Origin: Parachlamydiaceae bacterium
GTDB lineage: Bacteria > Chlamydiota > Chlamydiia > Chlamydiales > Parachlamydiaceae
Reading direction: 5' to 3'
Assembly (NCBI GenBank): GCA_013813265.1
Contig: JACCRY010000225.1
Location: forward strand, 1-40,702
DNA length: 40,702 bases
In this document: positions 16,321-25,214 of the stretch, piece by piece
How positions within the stretch are numbered: the stretch's first letter is position 1
How the letters are laid out: every line of letters begins with the position of its first letter
Program-made: the position numbers and the translations under genes
Notes under the pieces: model-generated
The model's database searches: none
Seen by the model: the letters and a program-made list of their open reading frames with translations, nothing else
What the model was told of the DNA's origin: nothing

Positions 16321-17123
16321 TTATATCTCCTTGTAGTATTAATTCAAATGTTAGTAACATTTAGTCTATATTATACCACAAAAAATATTCAATTGCAACA
16401 AAACTTCTATTGATTCATTAATTATTGTTCATCGAAATCAAAAACTTTTATTTTAAAAATGGTGAGGCTTATAGGAGAGATTACACGATTACCTGAAATG
16501 TATCTAACTTGAAATCCCTAACGTACAAGCCTTGATGCCAAACCTAGGGTATTGAATTGTGCAACAATTGTTTAAAATGTGAAGCGAGAGTTAATGTCCT
16601 CAGGATGAAGGACCTAATGGATGTCCTACTTGTCTGCAGGCATGCCTTATTAAAGCTTAGGGCTAGGTCTTCATTTGTAAAAATTGGTGTGTTTTTCCAC
16701 AGGAAATCGAAGTGGATCGATCGTTCAATGTTATGTCAAATCCGTAAAAGCTAAAGTTGCCGCTAAGGCCCAGGATGGGTCTCATATGCAAGCCAGGAGT
16801 GAGCGCTTAGCAGTCCCTGGAAAGTCACACAAATATTAGGGACCCAGAGGGGCAACAGGGGTGGGTGGACAGCATTCCTACACGCTTAGGGCGCAATGCG
16901 GCCCGTCCGAAGCTCTGACGGTTGTGTTGGCTTTCCAGGGGTTCGCTAAGCGCTCACCCCTGGCTTACATATTGAGGCCCATCCGGGCCTTAGCAGCAAT
17001 TTTAGCGCGAATTCACAATAAGCCCTCGAATCGATCCACTTTATTTCAGGTGAAATGCACCTCCATTTTTGCACAAAATGAACACCCTGCCCTAGGCTTA
17101 ATAAGACATAACCTATTTTAGAC
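16321..17123. other. Gene-free gap holding a large inverted-repeat element
   Basis: 803 bases. The left third (to about 16640) is AT-rich with nothing recognisable. The rest is the inverted-repeat element at 16643-17108. Short open frames here arise from the repeat arms and show no protein-like signal. Confidence 0.7.
16643..17108. mobile_element. Non-autonomous inverted-repeat element, about 188-bp arms
   Basis: The arms 16643-16831 and 16921-17108 are imperfect reverse complements over their full length. Shared blocks include GTGGATCGAT, GCTAAGGCCC, GGATGGG, AAGCCAGG, GTGAGCGCTTAGC and CCCTGGAAAG. The central 89 bases are unique. There is no open frame for a transposase. The arms are long for a MITE and it would fold into one giant hairpin. 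It may be a foldback element or the decayed ends of a larger transposon. It lies just past the stop of the F-box gene. Confidence 0.75.
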
Positions 17124-18674
17124 CTACAAAATTGCTCTTCTTCGAATCTTCCCATTGGATAGCTCAATATGAGCCAACTCTTGTTTTGCCATGGCAATAT
17201 ATTGTAATTCAACCTGGGCATAAAATTCATTAGAAATAGAAATTTGACTTACCTGTGTAAATAATTCGTGTGCAACACGAATTGGATTAATTCTCTGAAC
17301 GTTTTTTTGCACCAACATTAAACCCATGTTAATCATTGCAAGAGATTTATCTTCGCGCCTAATGTGCCTTTCATCATTTACAATAAATTTTTCAAATACT
17401 TCATAAATTTCATTATTCGTCATAGATGTTGATTGTTTTGCATAGTTCATTGACGCTTTGTACATCTTTGCAGTTGAAATATCGATTGAAGATGATAAAT
17501 TATTCTTAATAATTTTATCTAACAAATGTTCAGCTTCTAGGTATGTAATAGAATCAATAAGATCACGATATCTCATAATTGCTAGATAAAGCATCGCAAT
17601 CGTTTTGTCTTGTTGAAATGCAAATTTATTTTGAATGACTTTTTTAAAATCTGCAAAGAGTTTCTCATTTTCCTCTTTATTGCCATTGGGTAAATCTTTT
17701 TGATAGTCCATGATGGCCATGTGGAGAATACATTTAGCTTGATAAGTCATGGGTAAGGGTGAGCTTTTGTTGGGTTTATCCATGCATTCTTTAAATAGCT
17801 CATAAACCTCTGACTCACGAAACACCCCTAATTCTAACCCACAATAGCCTATTAATGCCTTATTAAGATTTGCTATAGCTTTACATGATATAGATGCACT
17901 TGGATCACCGATGATTTCTTGTAAATATATTAAAGGTCTTTCAAAAGTCTCCATAAATATTGATTTTTCCACCATGCTCCCATAGACTAAACCACAATGG
18001 GTGTAATAATACAGTTGAACTAGGAGACACATTGTCCAATTTATGTCTTCATTAGAGGTAGCCTCATTGGCTAATACTCCTTCAAGTAAATTTCTTATCG
18101 TAATTAGATCTTCGTCACCCCCGCCCTCTCCTCCACATTCAGCATTTATAATCATTAACAATTCAGCATGAAGCAAATCGATTTTTATTCTAAGCGCGGA
18201 ATTAATACTCACATTTAATTCATTTCCGTTAATCAAAAGAATCTGATCATATGCGCGTAAATAATATCTTTTTGTATAATTTCTATTATTGTCAAAGAAA
18301 AACATGCATTTAGCGAGAAGCGCTTCAGGTCTAGATTCTTTCAATGCTACACATACAATATCTTTAATCCCAAATATTGGCTCCTTATTATCTATATTTA
18401 AAAAAGAAACAATGGGACATACCGAAGAATGAAGAAGAATAAAGCTATTCATCCGTTCGTATAAATTTACCCACATACCAGTATTTTTAGAGATAAAATA
18501 TATTTTTTTGCAGCTAAGTCCAAGAGTGTGTTGATCTAGGTAATTTAATTTGTTAAAAATTTCAATGCATAGCTCCTCTAATAAAAGAGTAATATAGGGA
18601 GGTTGTGCAATGCTTTTGTCAGGGCCCATGAATATTGGTGACTTGGTTCTGAAGTAATGACAAACAGGTTCCAT
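17124..18674 (-). CDS. F-box-like protein with helical repeats (candidate effector)
   Basis: 516 residues. Residues 28-72 fit an F-box: a leucine-rich helix (LLLEELCIEIFNKL), LDQHTLGLSCKKIYF, then the W of TGMWVNLYERM. F-box domains recruit targets to host SCF ubiquitin ligases through Skp1, and amoeba-associated chlamydiae carry many. The remaining 430 residues are helical, with repeat-like segments about 45-55 residues apart (for example KTIAMLYLAIMRYR, TAKMYKASMNYA and KSLAMINMGLMLVQ), suggesting an SLR/TPR-like target-binding solenoid. There is no signal peptide, so delivery would be by type III secretion, which is inferred. Start at 18674 follows a weak AGGAAG site. Confidence 0.75.
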   Translation of the reverse strand: MEPVCHYFRTKSPIFMGPDKSIAQPPYITLLLEELCIEIFNKLNYLDQHTLGLSCKKIYFISKNTGMWVNLYERMNSFILLHSSVCPIVSFLNIDNKEPIFGIKDIVCVALKESRPEALLAKCMFFFDNNRNYTKRYYLRAYDQILLINGNELNVSINSALRIKIDLLHAELLMIINAECGGEGGGDEDLITIRNLLEGVLANEATSNEDINWTMCLLVQLYYYTHCGLVYGSMVEKSIFMETFERPLIYLQEIIGDPSASISCKAIANLNKALIGYCGLELGVFRESEVYELFKECMDKPNKSSPLPMTYQAKCILHMAIMDYQKDLPNGNKEENEKLFADFKKVIQNKFAFQQDKTIAMLYLAIMRYRDLIDSITYLEAEHLLDKIIKNNLSSSIDISTAKMYKASMNYAKQSTSMTNNEIYEVFEKFIVNDERHIRREDKSLAMINMGLMLVQKNVQRINPIRVAHELFTQVSQISISNEFYAQVELQYIAMAKQELAHIELSNGKIRRRAIL

Positions 18675-19024
18675 TAATTTCTTCCTATTTAGTAATTGTT
18701 TATGAGCGGAGAATGCCTATTTTCAGCAGACTCATTCCTCTTTGCTATTCTTAAAGTCAATGGCAGCATATGATGCACCATATCTAAAAAAAAAGGAAGA
18801 GGAGATTTACTATTTACATAGCCATATAGTTAAATTGATTTTTAAAATAAAATATTAATGATTTTACAAATGAATCTGTTGCAACAGACTCATATCCTGA
18901 TCATCCGCACTACAAAACCATACGTATGGTTTACAAAAAAACAAGCCTTCTATACTCTTAGACTTGAAATTCGCAAATTTATTGCGGATAAAGAATATTT
19001 TATGTTTTTACCAAGGATTTTCTT
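18675..19024. other. Intergenic region between divergent genes
   Basis: 350 bases between the F-box gene (-) and the small exported protein (+). It is AT-rich and has no gene. The notable sites are the 18-bp palindrome at 18915 and a nearby -10-like box. Confidence 0.7.
18915..18956 (+). promoter_or_regulatory. Candidate promoter with an 18-bp perfect palindromic operator
   Basis: The sequence AAACCATACGTATGGTTT (18915-18932) is a perfect palindrome. It overlaps a -35-like TTTACA (18930-18935). TATACT (18951-18956) follows at a 15-base spacing, shorter than ideal, 68 bases before the start of the gene at 19025. The layout suits a dimeric repressor blocking the promoter. Which regulator binds is unknown. 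Confidence 0.45.
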
Positions 19025-19366
19025 ATGAAAGCTGTTCGTTATATGCTAATGGGCCTACTTTTCTGCTGTGCAGTTGGGACTGAAATTTCTGCTGCCCCTG
19101 TTACAGACTATGATTTTCAGCAAGAACGTATGCTACTAAGTTCTAATGCTGTCTTCGTCATTTCTTCTCTAGACAGTCAAGACCATATCACTGCTTACAC
19201 ATACTACGGCGCACGTATTTGGAATGCACCTTACCATGCTAAAATTCTATCCTGGCAACTTGCGGGAAATTACATCTTTGTTTTCTCTAAAGATCGCAAA
19301 GGTAATAGCACATATTTGACATGCATGGATAAAGATTCTGGAGCTCAAATCTGGCAGCGCCCATAA
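19025..19366 (+). CDS. Small exported protein with a PQQ-like repeat
   Basis: 113 residues. A signal peptide (about 1-23, ending EISA-A) precedes a beta-rich mature part. The end, LTCMDKDSGAQIWQRP, resembles one blade of a PQQ-type beta-propeller (DxxTGxxxW), and an earlier AYTYYGARIWN is blade-like too. Two blades cannot close a propeller, so it either oligomerises or only resembles one. Start ATG follows AAGGA. It is a single gene with its own hairpin terminator and a palindromic promoter. I do not recognise a characterised homolog. Confidence 0.75.
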   Translation: MKAVRYMLMGLLFCCAVGTEISAAPVTDYDFQQERMLLSSNAVFVISSLDSQDHITAYTYYGARIWNAPYHAKILSWQLAGNYIFVFSKDRKGNSTYLTCMDKDSGAQIWQRP

Positions 19367-19377
19367 CATTGGCTTCA

Positions 19378-19407
19378 GAGACTCGCGTGCGATTTCACGC
19401 GAGTCTC
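19378..19407 (+). terminator. Strong hairpin terminator
   Basis: GAGACTCGCGTG pairs perfectly with CACGCGAGTCTC around a 6-base loop, 11 bases after the stop. A T-rich stretch (TATGTCTTTATTACCCTTTTTTT) follows, though not immediately. Confidence 0.75.
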
Positions 19408-19528
19408 AATATGTCTTTATTACCCTTTTTTTAATGATTTATTTTAAATTAAATTAATTTCTTGACAATCCCTTCAAAAACTAGCACCTTCGTTTTAAAA
19501 AGACCTATTTTTTAAAGGAAGGTTCGCT

Positions 19529-20504
19529 TTGAAAGCTATACAAATATCCCAATATGGTGGACCGGAAGTTCTAAAAGTCCAAGATGTTCAGCTTGGAGAA
19601 CCTTGGTAAAGGCCAGGCATTAATCCGTCTAGAAGCTGCTGGAATAAACTTTATCGATGTGTATCAAAGACGCGGGACTTACCCTGTACCACTCCCCTAC
19701 ATTCCAGGCTTAGAGGGTTCGGGCGTTGTCGAAGCGGTCGGAGAGAGTGTTAAAAATGTTAAACAAGGTGATAGAGTGGCTTTTGTGCACGAGCCGGGTT
19801 CCTATGCAGAACAAGCTCTTGTCATGGCAGATCATTTGATTCTACTCCCCCCCGATCTTTCTTTTGAACAAGGTGCAGCCTTTCCCTTACAAGGAATGAC
19901 AGCCCATTACTTACTTCATGAATTTAGAAAGGTTAAGCCTAATGATATTGTTCTAATTCATGCTGCAGCCGGAGGAATGGGACTTTTGCTAGTTCAGTGG
20001 GCAAAGCATTTAGGCGCAAGAGTTTTAGGTACAACATCGACTGAAGAGAAAGCTAAGATCGCTAAAGAAGCTGGAGCGGATGAAATCATTCTTTATACCA
20101 AACAAGACTTTTCTACAGAGGTCAAGCGTTTGACAAATGGGCATGGAGCAGACTTAATCATTGACGGGGTAGGTAAAACCACGTTTGCAGGTAATTTAGA
20201 AGCCGCTGCATTGCGTGGGAATATTGTTATTTTTGGGGCCGCAAGTGGACCTGCAGAACCTATTTCACCAAATGTACTGATGGGCCGTTCTTTGACCCTA
20301 TCTGGCGGAACTTTATTTAATTATCTGCTAAGCACTGAAGAGCTCATGATGCGTTCAAAAGCTGTGATAGAGGGTATTCAGGCAGGCTGGCTGAAATTAC
20401 GCATTGATGAAACTTTTCCTTTAGAAAAAGCGGCACAAGCCCATGAAAAACTTGAAGGCAGAAAATCTGCAGGTAAAGTTCTCCTCTCTGCAAGAAAGAG
20501 TTGA
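19529..20504 (+). pseudogene. Quinone oxidoreductase (zeta-crystallin type), frameshifted
   Basis: NADPH:quinone oxidoreductase of the medium-chain dehydrogenase family. The frame from the TTG at 19529 (behind AAAGGAAGG) reads KAIQISQYGGPEVLKVQDV and then stops at 19607. The remaining 306-codon frame begins with KGQALIRLEAAGINFIDVYQ and runs to the normal end. One extra T in CCTTGG at 19601-19606 explains the break; removing it joins GEP to GKGQALI as in homologs. The rest looks intact: HEPGSYAEQ, the Rossmann motif AAAGGMGLLLVQWAK, and GRKSAGKVLL. Translation from an internal ATG at 19584 would lack the first beta-strands of the fold. It is probably a recent pseudogene, or a sequencing error. 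Confidence 0.8.
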
Positions 20505-20586
20505 TGCCAGGTTAAAAAAATGAACGGAGTGGAGAATGCGCGCTAAAATGACGAAAGTGGACAGAAATATCGACCTTGTCCACTTT

Positions 20587-20680
20587 TGTCGAGTTAGGCG
20601 CAACCAAACGAATGCTTTAACTTATGCCAACACCTTCTTACTTCCAGGAACGTCAACTCGACAAAAGTAGCTCAACATTC
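20587..20680 (+). repeat. 98-bp repeat family, copy A
   Basis: Runs from TGTCGAGTTAGGCGC through CAACCAAACGAATG, CCAACACC and CGTCAACTCGACAAAAGTAG to CTCAACATTC. It matches the tandem copies at 22661-22942 along its whole length with scattered changes. Confidence 0.8.
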
Positions 20681-20759
20681 CAATCATGCCTTTATCTCAA
20701 TCTTTTTTTGAATAAAAAGCCATCAAAATGAATACCCTAACCTTAGGTAAATCTCTCTT

Positions 20760-20949
20760 AGCCGCGAATGCGGCAACAGCATATAGCCACACGCGTGAGC
20801 GTGTGGTCTGAATATTAGTTTGTGGTTGAGCCGTAGCAACGGCGACAGGCACGTTAAGCTTTCTGTCGCCGTAGCCACGGCTCACACTATATCCCTGTTT
20901 TACCACACGCTTACGCGTGTGGCTATATGCTGTTGCCGCATTCGCGGCT
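20760..20949. repeat. 190-bp nested palindromic element
   Basis: Outer arms 20760-20806 and 20903-20949 are 47 bases each and match as reverse complements with one mismatch. Each arm ends in its own small palindrome, CCACACGC/GCGTGTGG. Inside lies a second pair, 20827-20848 and 20863-20884 (TGAGCCGTAGCAACGGCGAC, two mismatches in 22). The whole can fold as a stem with an inner stem or as a cruciform. It is GC-richer than its surroundings. There is no coding signal. Confidence 0.9.
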
Positions 20950-21015
20950 TCTCATTAAGGATATCATGATTAGCAAGATTCAAAAAAAGAGATTCAGTTA
21001 ATTGTATGATTCCAA

Positions 21016-21123
21016 TGTCGATTTAGGCGTCAACCAAACGACCGTTTCAAACTCAGCCAACACCCTCATTTACAGAAGCGTTAGCTCGACAAAAAATATC
21101 TCGACATTGAATGTCGAGCTAGG
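21016..21123 (+). repeat. 98-bp repeat family, copy B
   Basis: Begins TGTCGATTTAGGCGTCAACC, contains CCAACACCCTCATTT and GTTAGCTCGACAAAAA, and closes with the palindrome CTCGACATTGAATGTCGAG. It lies 16 bases from the stop codon of the minus-strand pseudogene that follows. Confidence 0.8.
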
Positions 21124-21138
21124 TGGTATCGCGTAACA

Positions 21139-22549
21139 CTACATTACGGTATTAAATTTGTGTTTCAAATATATTCTTTTTTTTCTTAAGAGAAAATTAT
21201 ATAACGGAATTGGCTTAGCGAATACTTTGTAATCAAGCCTATTATTGTGAAAAGCTTGTTCAATCTCTTTCGGATCCAAAGAACATTTAACGATACTGCC
21301 ATCTATCAACTCAATACCTGATGCCAAAGCTTGAAGAAACTCTGCACTCTCTTTTTTATTTGTAACCCATCTTTCCATGTCGACTTGTGTGTCTAAAGCT
21401 AGTAGATCATCAAATACTTTATGCATTTCAAATAAATTGCGATAGATCTCATCACTACTCCAATCTCAGTTAGGATCCTCGACCAGCTCAATATTTCTAT
21501 CCTTTAAAATTTTGCCGATTTCCTCTTTATATCGATCTCTACTACTTTGAGATATTAAAGTGTGCAATTGAATAGTTTGCAAAGGCTTAGTTAAGCCCAG
21601 GCAAAAGTCTATAAATGCATTTATTTGCCCTTTAGAGCACAAACTTCTCAAAAAAGATGAATTCCAAGTTTCATTACGATCTAAAAAACTCTGAAATATA
21701 ACTTTTACTGTTAATGCCTCTAATCCAGATAACCATAAAGATCCAAATTTGGGGTTTACAGAAATACGAGAACCTAAAAACATTTCACAATACTCTTCAT
21801 TATGCGAAAGTGCCTGCACAAAAGCGGTGAGTATTTTTTCTGTGGTTTCTTTACTAAATGATTCATAGCACTCACAAATTATTTGAAGAGTCTTGTTCAG
21901 GCAAAGACGAAAGATCTACATTTCCAGACCTATGCACTTTTTGGTATTCTTTATAAGAATTTTCAAAAACTTCTTTAATTGAAGGATATTGTGATATACA
22001 AAGTACTGTAAACTCTAAGGCATCTTCTTGAGTAGCTATACTTTTAAATCGAGACGACATTTCCTCAGTGACCATATTGTGTGACAGTAGGTCTTTAAAA
22101 GCATCCATTATTCTAACTGCACATACTATTACTCCAGCAGAATGATAATTATTACCTTCAATACCGCTCTGAATAACGTCATTAACTTCATCGTCTGACT
22201 TACTTACTTTTATTTCTTCATCATCTGACTCACTTTTTATTTCCAAATCATCAAGATCTTCTTTTTCAGACTTATGCGTATTTTCATACTCATTAAAAAA
22301 TTCTTCCTCATCCGAATCCGGTGTCAAAGTTAATTCAATCACTCTGCTTTGACAATTTTCTGCTGTATACAATGCAAAAGGTTCACTGCAGCATAAAATA
22401 CGCTTAAAAAAATTAGCTATATCAATGAAAATGTTGGCAACTATATATTGTATTTTTAGTTTTTCTTCTGAAAAAATCTGCTCTTTTGCCTTTTTTGGAA
22501 AAGTAATAATTTCATCTTTATTTGTTATGTTATTTATTGGGCAATCCAT
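21139..22549 (-). pseudogene. Decaying effector-like gene (one frameshift, one in-frame stop)
   Basis: Three open segments read as one damaged gene of about 470 codons. Segment 1 (22549 to 21872) starts at ATG 22549 behind TGAGGT. It has a hydrophobic helix-rich part (IVANIFIDIANFFKRILCC), then an Asp/Glu-rich stretch and a helical region. It ends at a TGA, while another frame stays open through CLNKTLQIICECYESFSKE into segment 2, which suggests a 1-base shift near 21880-21925. Segment 2 (to 21466) stops at a TGA after VEDPN. The same frame continues DWSSDEIYRNLFEMHKVF into segment 3 (to 21139). Segment 2 would otherwise begin with an internal GTG, so separate genes are unlikely. A truncated paralog lies at 22909-23164. 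Family not recognised. Confidence 0.65.
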
Positions 22550-22660
22550 ATAGTCGACCTCATTTTTTTTGAATATAATATGCATTATAAAACAAAAACA
22601 AAATAAAAACAAGATATATTATAGCCATCTTAGTCTTTGATAAATTTGCTAGTTGTGAAT

Positions 22661-22942
22661 CATTGTCGAGTAAGCTCGAACCAAGTCACCCACCCACTCA
22701 ATTCCAAGGACGTTAACTCGATAAAAGTAGCTCGACATTCAATGTCGAGTTAAGAACCAACCAAACGAATGTTTTTAAACTTACGTCAACACCTCTCATT
22801 TCCAGCAACGTCAACTCGATAAAAGTAGCTCGACATTCAATGTCGAGTTAGGCGCCAACCAAACGAATGTTTTTAAAATTATTTCAACACCCCTCATTTC
22901 TAGGGCTGTCAACTAGACAAAAATACCTCGACATATAATGTA
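22661..22942 (+). repeat. 98-bp repeat family, tandem array (copies C)
   Basis: Two clear units start at 22743 and 22841, exactly 98 bases apart. A shortened unit precedes them (22664, about 19 bases deleted) and the third is degenerate from about 22870 on. Each unit carries CTCGACATTCAATGTCGAG, a near-perfect palindrome, next to AACTCGATAAAAGTAG and CCAACCAAACGAATGTTTTT. It lies between two paralogous decaying genes. Confidence 0.85.
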
Positions 22943-23164
22943 GATTTCTCAATTAATTCAGTCACTCTTCGACAGTTTTCTACCGTATACAATTCAAAGG
23001 GATCCCCACATAAAATTAGCCTAAAAAAATTAGCAATCTCAATGAAAAAGTTAGCGACAATATGTTGTATTTTAATCCTTCTTCCGGGATAATCTTTTCT
23101 TTCACCTGTTTGAGAGAAGTCGTAATCTTCCATTATTTAAAATAGTATGTGTTGGAACGTCCAT
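22909..23164 (-). pseudogene. Truncated, frameshifted paralog of the 21139-22549 gene
   Basis: Reads IKIQHIVANFFIEIANFFRL then CGDPFELYTVENCRR, matching IQYIVANIFIDIANFFKR and CSEPFALYTAENCQS of the larger neighbour. The likely ancestral start is ATG at 23164 (CTATATGGAC, against CTATATGGATTG at 22549). That frame goes off within about 12 codons, and the conserved part is in another frame (open from 23133), so a 1-base shift has occurred. At the 3' end similarity ends near 22945 and the frame closes inside the 98-bp repeat, so the repeat has cut off the rest of the gene. Confidence 0.75.
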
Positions 23165-23500
23165 ATAGTTTGCCTTTTTTAGTATCTAACTGAAAAAAAA
23201 TATACAATAAAACAAAATAAAAAACAAGTTTTATATACCCTCCCTCATTTTGCCGGCCAATCCGTTGCGCTTCTCCCCTAGACTAAACCTTCTGTTGACA
23301 GGAATTAAGGAGGAGATGTATTCAATACCTACAGCAAAACCAACTCTCCCCACGGCCATTTTCACTACACTTTTGTTAATTATTTATTCCCATTCGCTAA
23401 ACTTAATGTAAAATATTAAAGGTTATGCTACAATCTAGGCTTTACCTAATGTCGAAGATAGTCTCCTAAAAATATTACTGCCTAAAACATAAGTAACAAA
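23165..23500. other. AT-rich gap upstream of umuD
   Basis: 336 bases with no gene, repeat or clear promoter. I looked for a palindromic LexA-like operator (CTGT-N8-ACAG or GAAC-N4-GTTC) and saw none. Confidence 0.5.
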
Positions 23501-23926
23501 ATGATCGACATTCAATTTTATCAATCTTATAGAAATCTAAAATTCAGGCTCCCTCTATTTCAGAGCCCGGTAGTCGCAGGATTTCCTTCTCCTGCAGAAG
23601 ATGAGATCGAAAAGAAGTTAGATTTAAATGAAATGCTCATTAAGCATCCTGCAGCCACATTTTTTCTGAAAGTTTCCGGATCTTCCATGATTAAAGCCGG
23701 CATACATGATCGTGACATCCTTATCGTAGACCGCAGCATAGAACCGACACATGGGAAAATCGTGGTGGCGGCGTTAAATGGTGAATTGACAGTCAAACGC
23801 TTGCAGTTAGATAAGGGAAGGGTCTTTTTAATTGCAGAGAATGACGCTTTTCGTCCTATTGAAATAACTGAAGGGGCTGAATTACATATCTGGGGGGTCG
23901 TCACAAATGTCATCCACTCCCTATAA
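23501..23926 (+). CDS. umuD: UmuD-like self-cleaving polymerase V subunit
   Basis: 141 residues. After RecA-stimulated self-cleavage, UmuD' joins UmuC as translesion polymerase V. The cleavage site is A26-G27 (VVAGFPSP), the nucleophile S62 (SGSSMI) and the general base K99 (ELTVKRL), all present. Length and layout match UmuD/MucA proteins. umuC overlaps its end by 20 bases, so the two are co-translated. No good Shine-Dalgarno site precedes the ATG. No LexA-type operator is visible, so SOS control is not shown. Confidence 0.92.
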   Translation: MIDIQFYQSYRNLKFRLPLFQSPVVAGFPSPAEDEIEKKLDLNEMLIKHPAATFFLKVSGSSMIKAGIHDRDILIVDRSIEPTHGKIVVAALNGELTVKRLQLDKGRVFLIAENDAFRPIEITEGAELHIWGVVTNVIHSL

Positions 23927-25187
23927 ACACGTTGTCCTGGTCGATTGCGATAACTTCTATGTTTCCTGTGAAAGGCTCTTTAATCCTAGCTTGAATAAAC
24001 GCGCAGTCATTGTTCTCTCAAATAACGATGGCTGTGTCGTTGCGCGTTCTCAAGAGGCTAAAATGCTCGGGATCAAAATGGGTGACCCTTTTTTTCAAAT
24101 TAAGCAGCTTTGTGAGCGACTCAAAGTTCTCGTCTACTCTTCCAACTATTCCCTTTATGGAGATATTTCACAGCGCATTATGCACATCCTGGGAACCATG
24201 GCAGAAGAAATTGAAATCTACTCGATCGATGAAGCATTTTTAACTTTTTCTTCTAAATCTCCCGAAGATCTTTTAAATCATTGTACCGAAATACGTCGCA
24301 TCATAAAAAAATGGGTTGGTATATCGGTGTCAATCGGTATTGCTTCAACCAAAACCTTAGCTAAAGTTGCGACTTCTATCGCTAAAAAAAATGGACATGG
24401 AGTCGCTCTCTTGAACTCAGATATCGAAAACGTCTTAAAAAAAATCCCTGTTGAAGATGTTTGGGGAATAGGGTCAAGTACCAAAGTCAAACTACATGCG
24501 CGAAGTATTACCACAGCCTGGGAATTTCAAAAACAAGATCCCAGTTCAATCAGAAAGCTACTAGGTGTCGTTGGAGAACGCATGCTTTGGGAATTGAAAG
24601 GAAGAAGTTGCTTGCCTATGGAACAAGTTGCTGCGAAAAAAAGCATTGCCTCATCACGTTCATTTGGAAAAGTCGTAACAGAGCTAACAGAACTGGCAGA
24701 AGCCTTGTCGACCTACGTGAATACTGCCTGTGCAAAATTGCGTCAGCAAGGAAGTAGTGCGCAAGCAATTTGCGTTTATTTAGAACTGGCGATCGATTAT
24801 CAGAGTAATGAACCGTACACAGGCCCACGACAACACAGTACAGTCATGTCATTTAATTCTCCGACAAATGACACTCCACAGATCATTACTGCTTCAAAAA
24901 GCTGTCTAACATATCTTTATCGAGAAGGATTACGTTATAAGAAATGTGGCGTTATCCTTCTGGATCTTATTCCGGAATCCCAAGTCTCTCCAGATTTATT
25001 TTTGAAAAATCCAGATAAAAATCGACAAACTGTAGCAAAAGTTTTCGATAACCTTAACAAACGTTTTGGAAAGAACACTTTATTCTATGGTGCGATGGGA
25101 GTTAACCCTAAGTGGAAGATGCGTAGCCAAAAGCGTTCTGACGGCAATTCTTCATCTTGGGACAACATGCCTATTGTGAAATCATAA
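23907..25187 (+). CDS. umuC: UmuC, Y-family DNA polymerase V catalytic subunit
   Basis: 426 residues, the usual length. Catalytic acidic residues are D13 (VDCDNFYVSCERLF) and D108-E109 (YSIDEAF). A helix-hairpin-helix follows (VEDVWGIGSSTKVKLHARSI), then the little-finger region and a C-terminal DUF4113-like tail (GAMGVNPKWKMRSQKRS). It performs error-prone synthesis across lesions. The start overlaps umuD by 20 bases. It appears intact, unlike the repair gene rarA just downstream on the other strand. Confidence 0.95.
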   Translation: MSSTPYKHVVLVDCDNFYVSCERLFNPSLNKRAVIVLSNNDGCVVARSQEAKMLGIKMGDPFFQIKQLCERLKVLVYSSNYSLYGDISQRIMHILGTMAEEIEIYSIDEAFLTFSSKSPEDLLNHCTEIRRIIKKWVGISVSIGIASTKTLAKVATSIAKKNGHGVALLNSDIENVLKKIPVEDVWGIGSSTKVKLHARSITTAWEFQKQDPSSIRKLLGVVGERMLWELKGRSCLPMEQVAAKKSIASSRSFGKVVTELTELAEALSTYVNTACAKLRQQGSSAQAICVYLELAIDYQSNEPYTGPRQHSTVMSFNSPTNDTPQIITASKSCLTYLYREGLRYKKCGVILLDLIPESQVSPDLFLKNPDKNRQTVAKVFDNLNKRFGKNTLFYGAMGVNPKWKMRSQKRSDGNSSSWDNMPIVKS

Positions 25188-25214
25188 ATATCACCTTAAA
25201 TTAATGTTAGGGTA

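Larger units (their letters stand above)
20505..21138. other. Repeat-filled gap
   Basis: 634 bases without a gene. It contains a short hairpin (AAAGTGGAC/GTCCACTTT, 20554-20586), two copies of the 98-bp repeat family (20587-20680 and 21016-21123) and a long nested palindrome (20760-20949). Confidence 0.8.

Noticed and set aside
16861-17230. Short frames in the inverted-repeat element at 16643-17108
   Set aside because: They arise from the repeat arms and have no start signal or protein-like pattern.
20697-20906. 69-codon minus-strand frame over the nested palindrome
   Set aside because: It is a translation of the palindrome arms, not a gene.
22661-22942. CRISPR array
   Set aside because: The 98-bp units are repeated along their whole length without variable spacers, and no cas genes are near.
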